A stretch of DNA of 35,528 bases from Alphaproteobacteria bacterium (lineage in GTDB: Bacteria; Pseudomonadota; Alphaproteobacteria; ATCC43930; CGMCC-115725), in the NCBI GenBank assembly GCA_021325525.1, contig JAJPHB010000082.1, forward strand, positions 1-35,528. The letters run 5' to 3'. Position 1 is the first letter of the stretch; each line of letters opens with the position of its first letter. A program made the translations under genes and the position numbers. Below, piece by piece: positions 24,805 through 32,672 of the stretch. The notes below the pieces were generated by a model. The model was given only the letters and a program-made list of their open reading frames with translations, had not been told where the DNA came from and did not search any database.

Positions 24805-25041
24805 GTGAGCGATGCTGTCGATGCCTTGATCCTCGATCTTCTCGAATGGGCGGCGGGCAGAGAGCGCCGCTATGCCGAGGTGATGCAGGCTTGGCGCACC
24901 TCTTGCCCTGGGCTGCCCGTCTGGGAAGAGGCCTGCGATCGCGGCCTCCTCGCGCGCGAGCATGTCGCGGGCCGCGGCGCGGTGCTCCGCCTGACGCCGG
25001 CCGGACGCGCGCTGCTGTCGCAGCGGCGGAGCAACATCTAG
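24805..25041 (+). CDS. Small winged-helix-like protein of unknown function
   Basis: 78 residues from GTG 24805, chosen because GGGAGG lies six bases upstream; an in-frame ATG at 24781 lacks this. The sequence is SDAVDALILDLLEWAAGRERRYAEVMQAWRTSCPGLPVWEEACDRGLLARE, then RGAVLRLTPAGRALLSQRR. A helix-rich body followed by a strand, LTPAGRALL and a basic end is the usual close of MarR-like or PadR-like winged helices, so nucleic-acid binding is possible but unproven. It stands alone between the NTF2-like gene and the convergent tyrS. Confidence 0.6.
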   Translation: MSDAVDALILDLLEWAAGRERRYAEVMQAWRTSCPGLPVWEEACDRGLLAREHVAGRGAVLRLTPAGRALLSQRRSNI

Positions 25042-25112
25042 AGGGCCTCCTGTTATTCACCTGTAAAATACAGGCGGCCGCACAAGATGTTGATCGAAGG
25101 CCGTGCGGGCCC

Positions 25113-26366
25113 TCAGACTGGCTTCAGGAGCGCGTGCCGCTTCTTGCCGGCGGTGAGTTTGACGGCGCCGGCCGCCGCGACATCGGCAAGGGTGACGGGG
25201 CGCGTCTCCGCCTCGACCGGCTTGTCGTTGATGCGGGCGCCGCCGCCCTTGATAAGGCGCCGCGCCTCGCTGTTCGAGGCGGCGAGCCCCGCCCGCGCGA
25301 AGGCTTCGAAGGCCGGGATGCCGGCTTCGAGGGCGGCGCGCGGCAGCTCGAAGACCGGCAGCTCGCCGCCGATCGCGCCTTCCTCGAAGACGCGCCGCGC
25401 CGTTTCCGCCGCGGCGGCGGCGGCCTCGCGCCCGTGGCAGAGCGCCGTCGCCTCGGTCGCCAGCACTTTCTTCGCCTCGTTGATCTCGGCGCCGCCCAGC
25501 GCTTCGAGGCGCTCGATCTCGGCGAGCGGCAGCTCGGTGAAGAGGCGCAGGAACCGCCCGACATCGGCGTCCTCGGTGTTGCGCCAGAACTGCCAGTAAT
25601 CGAAGACCGAAAGGCGGTCCTCGTTGAGCCAGACGGCGCCCTGCGCGGTCTTTCCCATCTTGGCGCCGCTCGCCGTCTCGATGAGCGGCGTCGTCAGGCC
25701 GAAGAGAGCGCGGCCGTCGACGCGGCGCCCGAGCTCGACGCCGGCAATGATGTTGCCCCATTGGTCGGAGCCGCCCATCTGCAGGATGCAGCCATGCCGC
25801 CGCGCCAGCTCCAGGAAGTCGTAGGATTGGAGGAGCGCATAGTTGAACTCGATGAAGGAGAGCGGCTGCTCGCGTTCGAGGCGCAGGCGCACCGCGTCCT
25901 GCGTCAGCATGCGGTTGACCGAGAAATGGCGGCCGATGTCGCGCAGGAAGGGGATATAGCCGAGGCCGTCGAGCCAATCGGCGTTGTTGGCCTCGATCGC
26001 GTCGCTCTCGCCCTCGCCGAAGGTGAGGAAGCGATCGAAGGCGCGGCGGATGCCGCGCATATTGGCGGCGATGGTGGCCTCGTCGAGCAGGCGCCGCGTC
26101 TCGTCGCGCCCCGAAGGGTCGCCGATCTTGGTCGTGCCGCCGCCCATCAGCACGATCGGCCGGTGCCCGGTCTTCTGCAGCCAGCGCAGCGCCATGATCT
26201 GCATGAGGTTGCCGACATGGAGGCTGTCGGCGGTGCAGTCGAAGCCGATATAGGCCGTGACCCGCCCCGCCGCCGCGAGCGCGTCCAAGGCATCGAGATC
26301 GGTGCATTGATGGAGAAAGCCGCGCGAAACGAGGGCGTCGAGGAAGGCCGAACGGGGCGTCGTCAT
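25113..26366 (-). CDS. tyrS: Tyrosyl-tRNA synthetase
   Basis: 417 residues from ATG 26366 ([20 protein letters not shown]), the usual length for the bacterial TyrRS-I class. Class I motifs are HVGN at 50-53 (HIGH variant) and KMGKT at 236-240 (KMSKS variant). Tyrosine-site segments are [42 protein letters not shown] and TTPLIE. The C-terminal S4-like RNA-binding domain has [23 protein letters not shown]. It charges tRNA-Tyr in the cytoplasm. The leader shows no T-box features. It diverges from anmK across a repeat-bearing spacer. Confidence 0.96.
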   Translation of the reverse strand: MTTPRSAFLDALVSRGFLHQCTDLDALDALAAAGRVTAYIGFDCTADSLHVGNLMQIMALRWLQKTGHRPIVLMGGGTTKIGDPSGRDETRRLLDEATIAANMRGIRRAFDRFLTFGEGESDAIEANNADWLDGLGYIPFLRDIGRHFSVNRMLTQDAVRLRLEREQPLSFIEFNYALLQSYDFLELARRHGCILQMGGSDQWGNIIAGVELGRRVDGRALFGLTTPLIETASGAKMGKTAQGAVWLNEDRLSVFDYWQFWRNTEDADVGRFLRLFTELPLAEIERLEALGGAEINEAKKVLATEATALCHGREAAAAAAETARRVFEEGAIGGELPVFELPRAALEAGIPAFEAFARAGLAASNSEARRLIKGGGARINDKPVEAETRPVTLADVAAAGAVKLTAGKKRHALLKPV

Positions 26367-26411
26367 GACCGGACCGGAGCGAGAGCTGCCGCCTTGGCGG
26401 CGGGGCGGCCC

Positions 26412-26440
26412 GTGTAGCACAATCGCGGGCGATGCGACAA
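26412..26440 (-). promoter_or_regulatory. Putative tyrS promoter
   Basis: On the reverse strand, TTGTCG (26440-26435) and CTACAC (26417-26412) have a 17-base spacer, about 46 bp before the tyrS start. The -35 matches consensus at four of six bases; the -10 is weak, but such -10 elements are common in alphaproteobacteria. Confidence 0.3.
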
Positions 26441-26514
26441 TTCGGGGAAGGGCGGTGAGGGATTGCAGATCTTTGTGCGCACCAAGGCGCCGCGGGACGA
26501 CCAATCAAACTTTG

Positions 26515-26538
26515 CCCTCTCCCGCTTGCGGGAGAGGG
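26515..26538. repeat. REP-like palindrome between tyrS and anmK
   Basis: CCCTCTCCCGC (26515-26525) and GCGGGAGAGGG (26528-26538) pair perfectly around TT. CAGGG follows, as in the copy inside the AsmA-like gene at 21431. The two copies differ by a compensated base pair (C-G against T-A), a sign of structural conservation. Confidence 0.8.
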
Positions 26539-26594
26539 CAGGGGGAGGGTAGCCCCCAATGCCGGCGCTGTCGCCGGTTTGAGCACCGAGCATG

Positions 26595-26630
26595 CCCTCA
26601 CCCCGACCCTTTTCCGCGAGAGGGAGAGGG
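26595..26630. repeat. Second half of the REP-like element next to anmK
   Basis: CCCTCACCCCGACCCTTTTCC followed by GCGAGA and GGGAGAGGG. The arms 26607-26615 and 26622-26630 pair with two G-T wobbles. With the palindrome at 26515 it probably forms one composite element of about 120 bp. The upstream in-frame ATG of anmK at 26592 lies at its edge, a reason to doubt that start. Confidence 0.55.
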
Positions 26631-26648
26631 CGATGCCGGGAGCGGCAA

Positions 26649-27725
26649 TTGAGCGACGCCTCCGTCCACCCGCTGCGGGTCGTCGGCCTCATGAGCGGCA
26701 CCTCGCTCGACGGCATCGATGCGGCCTTCATCGAGACGGACGGCGCGGCCATGGTGCGGCCGGGACCCTCGCTCACCATCCCCTATGCCGAGGAGCTGCG
26801 CCGGGCGTTGCGCGGCGTCCTCGGCGGCAAGGGGCCGGTGGCGGCGGTCGAGCGCGCGCTGACCGAGGCGCATGCCGAGGCGGTGCGGCGCCTTCTCGGC
26901 GAGCACCAGCTCGACGCCGAGCTCGTCGGCTTTCACGGCCATACCATCCTGCACCGGCCGCAGGAGCGGCGGACCTGGCAGATCGGCGACGGCGCCCTCC
27001 TCGCGCGGCTCACCGGGCTCGATGTCGTCTGCGACTTCCGCAGCGCCGATGTGGCGGCGGGCGGCGAGGGCGCGCCCCTCGTCCCGCTCTTTCATGCCGG
27101 GCTCGCCGCCGGCTTCGAGAAGCCGGTCGCCATCCTCAATATCGGCGGCGTCGCCAACGTCACCTGGCTCGGCGACGCGCCCGAGGCGGTTCTCGCCTTC
27201 GACACCGGGCCCGGCAACGCTCTCATCGACGATTGGGCGCTGCGCCATACGGGCGAGGCCATCGACCGCGACGGCGCCCTGGCGCGCGCCGGCACGGCCG
27301 ATGAGGCGCGCCTTGCCGCCTTCCTCGCCCATCCCTATTTCGACCGCCCGCCGCCCAAATCGCTCGACCGCGATGATTTCGCCGCGAGCCTCGCGGACGG
27401 CCTCTCGCCCGCCGATGGCGCGGCGACGCTGACGGCGATGACGGCGGCCGCCGTCGCGCGCGCCGCGGAGCATTTTCCGGCGCCGGCGCGGCGCTGGCTC
27501 GTCACCGGCGGCGGGCGCCGCAATCCGGCCTTGATGGCGGCGCTGCAAGCGCAGCTCCGCCTTCCGGTCGAGCCGGTCGAGACCGTGGGCTGGGACGGCG
27601 ATGCGCTCGAGGCGCAGGCCTTCGCGTATCTCGCGGTGCGCTCGCTGCGCGGGCTGCCGCTCACAGTGCCGGGAACGACGGGGGCGCCGCGCCCGATGAG
27701 CGGCGGCCGCCTCCACCGCGCCTGA
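26649..27725 (+). CDS. anmK: Anhydro-N-acetylmuramic acid kinase
   Basis: 358 residues if translation starts at TTG 26649, which has GGGAG six bases upstream and leaves a short lead-in to VVGLMSGTSLDGIDAAF. ATG 26592 would add 19 residues encoded by a dispersed repeat, so I prefer TTG. The ASKHA fold is visible: phosphate-1 MSGTSLDGID, GFHGHTILHRPQ, LNIGGVANVTWLG, FDTGPGNALIDDW and the adenosine motif WLVTGGGRRNPALM. It phosphorylates and opens 1,6-anhydro-MurNAc to MurNAc-6-phosphate in cytoplasmic peptidoglycan recycling. The pseudokinase gene follows 74 bp downstream on the same strand. Confidence 0.93.
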   Translation: MSDASVHPLRVVGLMSGTSLDGIDAAFIETDGAAMVRPGPSLTIPYAEELRRALRGVLGGKGPVAAVERALTEAHAEAVRRLLGEHQLDAELVGFHGHTILHRPQERRTWQIGDGALLARLTGLDVVCDFRSADVAAGGEGAPLVPLFHAGLAAGFEKPVAILNIGGVANVTWLGDAPEAVLAFDTGPGNALIDDWALRHTGEAIDRDGALARAGTADEARLAAFLAHPYFDRPPPKSLDRDDFAASLADGLSPADGAATLTAMTAAAVARAAEHFPAPARRWLVTGGGRRNPALMAALQAQLRLPVEPVETVGWDGDALEAQAFAYLAVRSLRGLPLTVPGTTGAPRPMSGGRLHRA

Positions 27726-27799
27726 GCCGGGGCCGGCATTAACCTTCTCTTGGTGCTCGCCGGGCTAGCCTCGCCGCGAACCGTTCCGGTGACTGTGCC

Positions 27800-29818
27800 A
27801 TGGCCAGAGAGGCGCGCAGCCGGGCCGCGCCCGAGGCGACGGTCGGCCTCGACGATTACGCGATCCATGCGGACCGGCCTCTCGCCGAGCTGCGGTCGGG
27901 CGCCAACATGGCCTATCTCGCCGATCGCGGCGACGGCGCCGAGCCGGCCTTCTTCGCCCTCATCTGCGAGCGCGCGGCGCTGCCGCGGGTCGATATCATG
28001 CCGCGGCTGCGGCGCCTCGAAGCACCGAACCTGCTGACGCCGCTCGCCTGGGGACCCGTCGACTGGCCGCTCAGCGGGCGGCGGCATCTCGCCATTCTCT
28101 ACGCGAAACCCGCGGGCGGGCGGTGCGTCGCGACGCTAGAGGAGACGACATCGCCGCTCGGCGAGGAGGACGCGCTTCGCCTCTTCCTCCGCCGCGTCGT
28201 GCCGGGGCTCAAGGCCCTGCACGAGGCCGGCATCGTCCATGGCGCCGTCAATCCCGCAAATCTGTTCTTCCGCGACGATGCGCGCCGGCAGTTCGTGCTC
28301 GGCGAATGCGCCAGCACCCGCCCCGCTGTCTCGCAGCCGGCGGCTTTCGCGCCGATCGAAATGGCGATGGCGGCGCCCGGGGCGCGCGGGCAGGGCCAGC
28401 CGGCGGACGACGTCTTCGGCCTCGGCGCGACGCTCGTCTTCCTGCTGCTCGGCCGCAATCCGGCGGCGGGCCTCGACGAGACGCCGCTGCTGCGCGCCCG
28501 CATCGACAGCGGCTCCTACACGGCGCTCGTCGGCGACAAGCGCCTGCCGGTCGGCCTCATCGAACTGCTGCGGGGCCTGCTCGCCGACGACGCCAAGATC
28601 CGCTGGACCATCGCCGAGGTCGAGGAGTGGCTGGCCTCGCGCCACGCCGTGACGCGCCAGGGGCTCGGGCTGAAGCGCGCGGCACGGCCCTTCGACTTCG
28701 CGGGCCGCTCCTATTTCACGGCGCGCGCGCTCGCCTTCGCCTTCGCCGGCAATCCGGGCGCCGCGGCCGCCGCGGTCCGCAGCGATTTCGAGCCCTGGGT
28801 GCAGCGGGCCCTCGGCGACGAGACAAGTATCAAGCTGCTGCGCGCCGCGCTCAACGAGCCCGGCTCCGAAAGCCGCACGGAAAGCCGCGATGCGTCGCTA
28901 GCGGCGCGCGCCGGGATCGCCCTCGATCTCCTGGCGCCGGTGCGCTACCGCGGCCTCAGCGCCATGCCTGACGGGCTCGGCGGCGCTCTCGTCGATGCCG
29001 TCACCGGCGGCGGCGACGTTCAAGCCATCGCCGAGGCGGTGGCGCAGCGCGTGCCACAATTCTGGCTGGCGGCGCGCAGCGCCACGGCACCCGAGCACGC
29101 GCAGCTCTACAAGCTCTTCGAGCGCCTCCGCCTGCAGCTCGACGACCGCCGCCTCGGCTGCGGCGTCGAGCGCCTGCTCTACGAGCTCAATCCCGGCCTC
29201 CACTGCCTCTCGCCGCTGATCGAGGCCGATTACGTCATGGCGATGAGCGAGGTGCTGCCGGCGCTGGAGAAGCGGGCGGCGAACGAGTTCGGCGGCCGCC
29301 ATCCGCTCGACCGGCATCTCGCCGCCTTCATCGCGGCGAAGCTGAAGACGATCGCCAATGACTGGATGGACGATCTCTCCAGCGACAAGCCGAAGGAGAA
29401 GCTCCTCGGGACGCTGCGTCTTCTCGTGCGCTTGCAGGCGCTGGGCGGCACCGCGGCCGTGCCGGCGCTGGCGCGCTGGCTCGCGCGGCAGGCGGCGCCG
29501 TTCATCGACGAGTTCCACCATCGCCCGACGCGCAAGCGCCTCGCTGCCCAGCTCGAGCGCGCGACGCAATCCGGGCGCTTGCACGACATGCTCTTCGCCA
29601 TCGACGATCCGGAAGAGAAGCGCCGCGATGAAGCCGGTTTCGCCGAGGCGCGCCGCGCCCACGCTGCGGTCGCCGCCGAGCTGAAGCGGGCCGCTGCCGC
29701 CGCCGAGGGACCGCAGCGCGCCAAGCAGATCGAGGCGCTCGCCGGGCAATTGGCGGCAGGGCTCGCGACCGCGCTGGCGGCGGCGGCGCTCGCCGGCTCC
29801 GCCGTGGTGCTGGGCTGA
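27800..29818 (+). CDS. Tail-anchored pseudokinase (Ser/Thr-kinase-like)
   Basis: 672 residues from ATG 27800. Residues about 18-280 have a protein-kinase outline: FFALICERA (51-59) where YALK would be, VPGLKALHEAGIVHGAVNPANLFF (134-157) for the HRDLKPxN loop, FAPIEMA for APE, and PADDVFGLGATLVFLLLGRNP (201-221) for the SDIYSLGxxLxxLLTGxxP helix. The three catalytic residues are missing: the ATP-site Lys, the HRD Asp (HGA) and the DFG Asp (GEC). Residues 300-640 are mostly helical with no family I recognise. The last 22 or so residues (LAAGLATALAAAALAGSAVVLG) form a C-terminal membrane tail. The stop overlaps the next start as TGATG. It is likely a membrane-tethered scaffold or nucleotide sensor; function is inferred only. 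Confidence 0.68.
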   Translation: MAREARSRAAPEATVGLDDYAIHADRPLAELRSGANMAYLADRGDGAEPAFFALICERAALPRVDIMPRLRRLEAPNLLTPLAWGPVDWPLSGRRHLAILYAKPAGGRCVATLEETTSPLGEEDALRLFLRRVVPGLKALHEAGIVHGAVNPANLFFRDDARRQFVLGECASTRPAVSQPAAFAPIEMAMAAPGARGQGQPADDVFGLGATLVFLLLGRNPAAGLDETPLLRARIDSGSYTALVGDKRLPVGLIELLRGLLADDAKIRWTIAEVEEWLASRHAVTRQGLGLKRAARPFDFAGRSYFTARALAFAFAGNPGAAAAAVRSDFEPWVQRALGDETSIKLLRAALNEPGSESRTESRDASLAARAGIALDLLAPVRYRGLSAMPDGLGGALVDAVTGGGDVQAIAEAVAQRVPQFWLAARSATAPEHAQLYKLFERLRLQLDDRRLGCGVERLLYELNPGLHCLSPLIEADYVMAMSEVLPALEKRAANEFGGRHPLDRHLAAFIAAKLKTIANDWMDDLSSDKPKEKLLGTLRLLVRLQALGGTAAVPALARWLARQAAPFIDEFHHRPTRKRLAAQLERATQSGRLHDMLFAIDDPEEKRRDEAGFAEARRAHAAVAAELKRAAAAAEGPQRAKQIEALAGQLAAGLATALAAAALAGSAVVLG

Positions 29819-30294
29819 TGGGAGAGGCCGTCGCCAAGGCCGAGCGGCGGACCGGCGCCGGAGCGACGAAGCTCGGCCTCGCCGCTCTCCTCGCCGCGGC
29901 GCTCGCCCTCATGCCGGTATCGATGATCCTCGTCCCCGGCATGATGCCGAGCATCATCGTCTACTGCATCGACCAGCGCCGGCCGCGCTATCTCTCCTAC
30001 GCCGTCGGCATCATGAATTTCGCCGGCGTGCTGCCCTTTCTCCTCGTTCTCCTCGCCGGCGACGGGCTGAGCCTCCTCGCCGCGGCGCGCCTGCTCTCCG
30101 ATCCTTTTGTCTGGCTCGTCATGTATGGCGCGGCGGCGGCGGGCTGGGGCGTCTTCCTGACCACCCCGGTTCTGGCGCGCATCTGCATCGAGATCCGCGC
30201 GAGCCAGGATCGGCGGACGCTCGAAGCGCTGTCCAAGGCGCTGCGCGATGAATGGGGCGAGGAGGTCGCTGGCGGCGCCAGGGAGGAAGGCTGA
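29818..30294 (+). CDS. Small multi-pass membrane protein coupled to the pseudokinase
   Basis: 158 residues, starting within TGATG at the pseudokinase stop, so translation is coupled. There are three or four hydrophobic segments: about 18-50 (possibly two, split near VPGMMPS), 62-81 and 97-122. They are followed by a charged cytoplasmic-looking helix, RICIEIRASQDRRTLEALSKALRDEWGEE. The motif MMPSIIVYCIDQRRPRYLSYAVG between segments is distinctive. No family is recognised. With the tail-anchored pseudokinase it probably forms an inner-membrane complex. It is convergent with rpoH, with only 13 bp between stops. Confidence 0.68.
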   Translation: MGEAVAKAERRTGAGATKLGLAALLAAALALMPVSMILVPGMMPSIIVYCIDQRRPRYLSYAVGIMNFAGVLPFLLVLLAGDGLSLLAAARLLSDPFVWLVMYGAAAAGWGVFLTTPVLARICIEIRASQDRRTLEALSKALRDEWGEEVAGGAREEG

Positions 30295-30307
30295 GCGGCG
30301 GATCGCC

Positions 30308-31195
30308 TCACGCGTTGATGAGGCGCCGCTCCATCGCCGCCGATTTGATCGCCTTCTGCAGCTTCTCGAAGGCGCGCACCTCGATCTGCCGCACCCGCTC
30401 GCGCGAGATGCCGTATTTCTGCGACAGGTCCTCGAGCGTCGTCGGCTGCTCCAGTAGGCGCCGGTGCGTCAGAATGTCGCGCTCGCGCTCGTTGAGATGG
30501 CCCATCGCCTTGACGAGGAGATCGCGACGCAGGCCCAGCTCCTGCCTCTCGCCGAGCTTCGTCTCCTGGCTCTCGCCTTCATCGACGAGCCAGTCCTGCC
30601 ACTCGCCCTCGCTGTCGGTGCGCAGCGGCGCGTTCAGCGAATGATCGGGGCTGGCGAGGCGCCGGTTCATGCTGACGACGTCAGCCTCCGGCACGTCGAG
30701 CTCGGTCGCGATCTTCTTTACGTTCTCCGGCGAAAGGTCGCCCTCCTCGATCGCCTGAAGCTGGCCCTTCAGCTTGCGCAGGTTGAAGAAGAGCTTCTTC
30801 TGCGCCGCCGTCGTTCCCATCTTCACCAGCGACCAGGAATGGAGGATGTATTCCTGGATGGCGGCCCGAATCCACCACATGGCGTAGGTCGCCAGGCGAA
30901 AGCCGCGATCAGGGTCGAAGCGCTTCACCGCCTGCATCATGCCGACATTGCCTTCGGAGATGAGCTCGGAGAGCGGCAGCCCATAGCCGCGATAGCCCAT
31001 CGCGATCTTGGCGACGAGGCGCAAATGGCTCGTCACCAGCCGTTGTGCGGCCTCCGGATCCTCATGCTCCTTCCAGCGCTTGGCGAGCATGTATTCTTCC
31101 TCGGCCCCCAGCATCGGAAATTTGCGGATTTCCTGCAGATAGCGGGCAAGATTGCCTTCCGAGGAGATGCTTGGGACGCGCGCGATGCTTGTCAT
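30308..31195 (-). CDS. rpoH: RNA polymerase heat-shock sigma factor RpoH (sigma-32)
   Basis: 295 residues from ATG 31195 with GGTGGAG upstream. The RpoH box QKKLFFNLR at 132-140 distinguishes it from RpoD. Region 2 has SEGNVGMMQAVKRFDPDRGFRLATYAMWWIRAAIQEYIL. Region 4.2 has LEDLSQKYGISRERVRQIEVRAFEKLQKAI for -35 recognition. It directs heat-shock transcription in the cytoplasm. It lies 114 bp after rluD on the same strand, in an AT-rich gap with its own promoter candidate. Confidence 0.96.
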   Translation of the reverse strand: MTSIARVPSISSEGNLARYLQEIRKFPMLGAEEEYMLAKRWKEHEDPEAAQRLVTSHLRLVAKIAMGYRGYGLPLSELISEGNVGMMQAVKRFDPDRGFRLATYAMWWIRAAIQEYILHSWSLVKMGTTAAQKKLFFNLRKLKGQLQAIEEGDLSPENVKKIATELDVPEADVVSMNRRLASPDHSLNAPLRTDSEGEWQDWLVDEGESQETKLGERQELGLRRDLLVKAMGHLNERERDILTHRRLLEQPTTLEDLSQKYGISRERVRQIEVRAFEKLQKAIKSAAMERRLINA

Positions 31196-31272
31196 GCGCT
31201 GTTGACTCCACCCTTTCCCACGAGATTCGAGCGACCGGCATCGTACCGTAAAAACGCCACGATTCCTTAATT

Positions 31273-31301
31273 ATCCTACTGCCGGACTCGGAATTTGTCG
31301 A
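31273..31301 (-). promoter_or_regulatory. Putative sigma-70 promoter of rpoH
   Basis: On the reverse strand, TCGACA (31301-31296, five of six to TTGACA) and TAGGAT (31278-31273, four of six to TATAAT) have a 17-base spacer, in the most AT-rich stretch of the window. The expected leader is about 70 nt. Confidence 0.45.
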
Positions 31302-31316
31302 GATTAAACTTAATCT
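31301..31316. repeat. AT-rich palindrome at the rluD stop codon
   Basis: AGATTAA (31301-31307) and TTAATCT (31310-31316) are exact complements around two bases. The element contains the rluD stop and touches the -35 of the rpoH promoter candidate. It may be an operator; it is too AT-rich and short for a terminator. Confidence 0.35.
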
Positions 31317-32314
31317 AAAATATCTAACAAATTAGTAATTTCCTTAGGCAAATCGCTCTCAAACACGAATGATTCGCCGCTTGCCGGATGCGTGAAGCCG
31401 AGCAGGCATGCGTGGAGGGCTTGGCGCGGAAACGCGCTGAGCCGGGCGCGCTGCTCCGCGCCGAGCCGGCTGGCCTGGCGCGCCTTGCGCGAGGCGCCGT
31501 AGAGCGGGTCGCCGACCAGCGGGTGGCCGCGATAGGCCATATGGACGCGAATCTGATGCGTCCGCCCGGTGGCGAGGCGGCACTCGACAAGCGCGACATC
31601 TCCCAGGAACGCGTTCAGCACACGGTAGCGCGTGAGCGCCGGTTTGCCGCCGCGCGTCACCACCGCCATCTTCTTGCGGTTGACGGGGCTGCGCCCGATA
31701 TTGCCGCCGATCTCGCCCGCGGCGGGCGCCGGCACGCCCCAGACGAGAGCGCGATAGGCGCGGCTGACGCGCCGGGCCGCGAAGTCCGCGGCGAGGCCGG
31801 CATGGGCGCGCTCGCTCTTCGCTACCACCATCAGTCCCGAAGTGTCCTTGTCGAGACGGTGAACGATGCCGGGCCGCCGCACACCGCCAATGCCGGCAAG
31901 CTCGGCGCCGCAATGGGCGAGGAGGGCGTTGACGAGAGTGTTCTCAGGATTGCCGGGCGCAGGGTGGACGACGAGCCCCGCGGGCTTGTCGATGACGATG
32001 AGATGGTCATCCTCGTAGCGAATGTCGAGGGGGATCTGCTGCGGCAGCGGACGGTCGGGCTGCGGCGGCGGCACGGCGACCGTGAAGACGTCGCCCGGTT
32101 TGACCCTCAGCGACGGGTCCGATATCGTCGCCCCGTCCTGGGCGATGCGGCCGTCGAGGATCAACTGCTTCAAGCGCGTGCGCGACATAGTGCCGAGGCG
32201 CGCCGCGAGCAGGCGGTCGAGGCGCTCGCCGGCATCGCCGGGACCGGCCGTCACCTGGCGCCGTCGCGCCTCCTCGGGCGCGGCCGGGCCGCGTCCTCCA
32301 TCACCATCGGTCAT
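31310..32314 (-). CDS. rluD: Ribosomal large-subunit pseudouridine synthase (RluD family)
   Basis: 334 residues from ATG 32314; an in-frame ATG at 32338 would overlap the divergent gene start. The N-terminal S4 domain (about 27-85) has RLDRLLAARLGTMSRTRLKQLILDGRI. The catalytic domain has IDKPAGLVVHPAPGN and HRLDKDTSGLMVVAKS with catalytic Asp155, then LVECRLATGRTHQIRVHM and HPLVGDPLYG. RluD makes the pseudouridines of 23S helix 69. A close paralogue of the RluA/RluC group cannot be excluded, but the length and S4 domain fit RluD. The neighbourhood of rpoH and a DUF6476-like gene is typical of alphaproteobacteria. Confidence 0.92.
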   Translation of the reverse strand: MTDGDGGRGPAAPEEARRRQVTAGPGDAGERLDRLLAARLGTMSRTRLKQLILDGRIAQDGATISDPSLRVKPGDVFTVAVPPPQPDRPLPQQIPLDIRYEDDHLIVIDKPAGLVVHPAPGNPENTLVNALLAHCGAELAGIGGVRRPGIVHRLDKDTSGLMVVAKSERAHAGLAADFAARRVSRAYRALVWGVPAPAAGEIGGNIGRSPVNRKKMAVVTRGGKPALTRYRVLNAFLGDVALVECRLATGRTHQIRVHMAYRGHPLVGDPLYGASRKARQASRLGAEQRARLSAFPRQALHACLLGFTHPASGESFVFESDLPKEITNLLDILD

Positions 32315-32336
32315 CGAGCGAGGGTGGACCCAAACC

Positions 32337-32645
32337 ATGCGGGCTCTCAAGGCCCTGGTGATCGTTCTCGGCGTGCTGATCGTCGGCGGCACCCTGGCGC
32401 TCATCGCCGCCCTCGTCTGGCGCGGCACGCATGGGACCGCTGTCCGTGCGCCTTCGGCGCCGTTGGCGGCGCCTTTCGCGGCAAGCCTCGATCTGCCGAG
32501 CGACGCGACGATCCTCTCGACCGAGACCGCGGGCGAGCGCTTTCTTGTCCGGGCGCAATTTTCTGACGGGCGGGACGAGGTCTTCGTCCTCGATCTCAAA
32601 TCGGGCGCGCGGCTCGGGACGATCGAATTGCGCGCCGCCCGATAG
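32337..32645 (+). CDS. DUF6476-like single-pass membrane protein
   Basis: 102 residues from ATG 32337 with GAGGGTGGA upstream. One membrane segment (about 6-27, VIVLGVLIVGGTLALIAALVW) is followed by a small beta-rich domain: FAASLDLPSDATILSTETAGERFLVRAQFSDGRDEVFVLDLKSGARLGTIEL. From memory, this architecture and the position divergent from rluD fit the DUF6476 family; the function is unknown. The tail should lie in the periplasm. The start lies 22 bp from that of rluD, so their promoters overlap. ltaE follows 27 bp downstream and may be cotranscribed. Confidence 0.75.
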   Translation: MRALKALVIVLGVLIVGGTLALIAALVWRGTHGTAVRAPSAPLAAPFAASLDLPSDATILSTETAGERFLVRAQFSDGRDEVFVLDLKSGARLGTIELRAAR

Positions 32646-32672
32646 GCGGCTCTCTCGCTGACGAGGCGGTCG

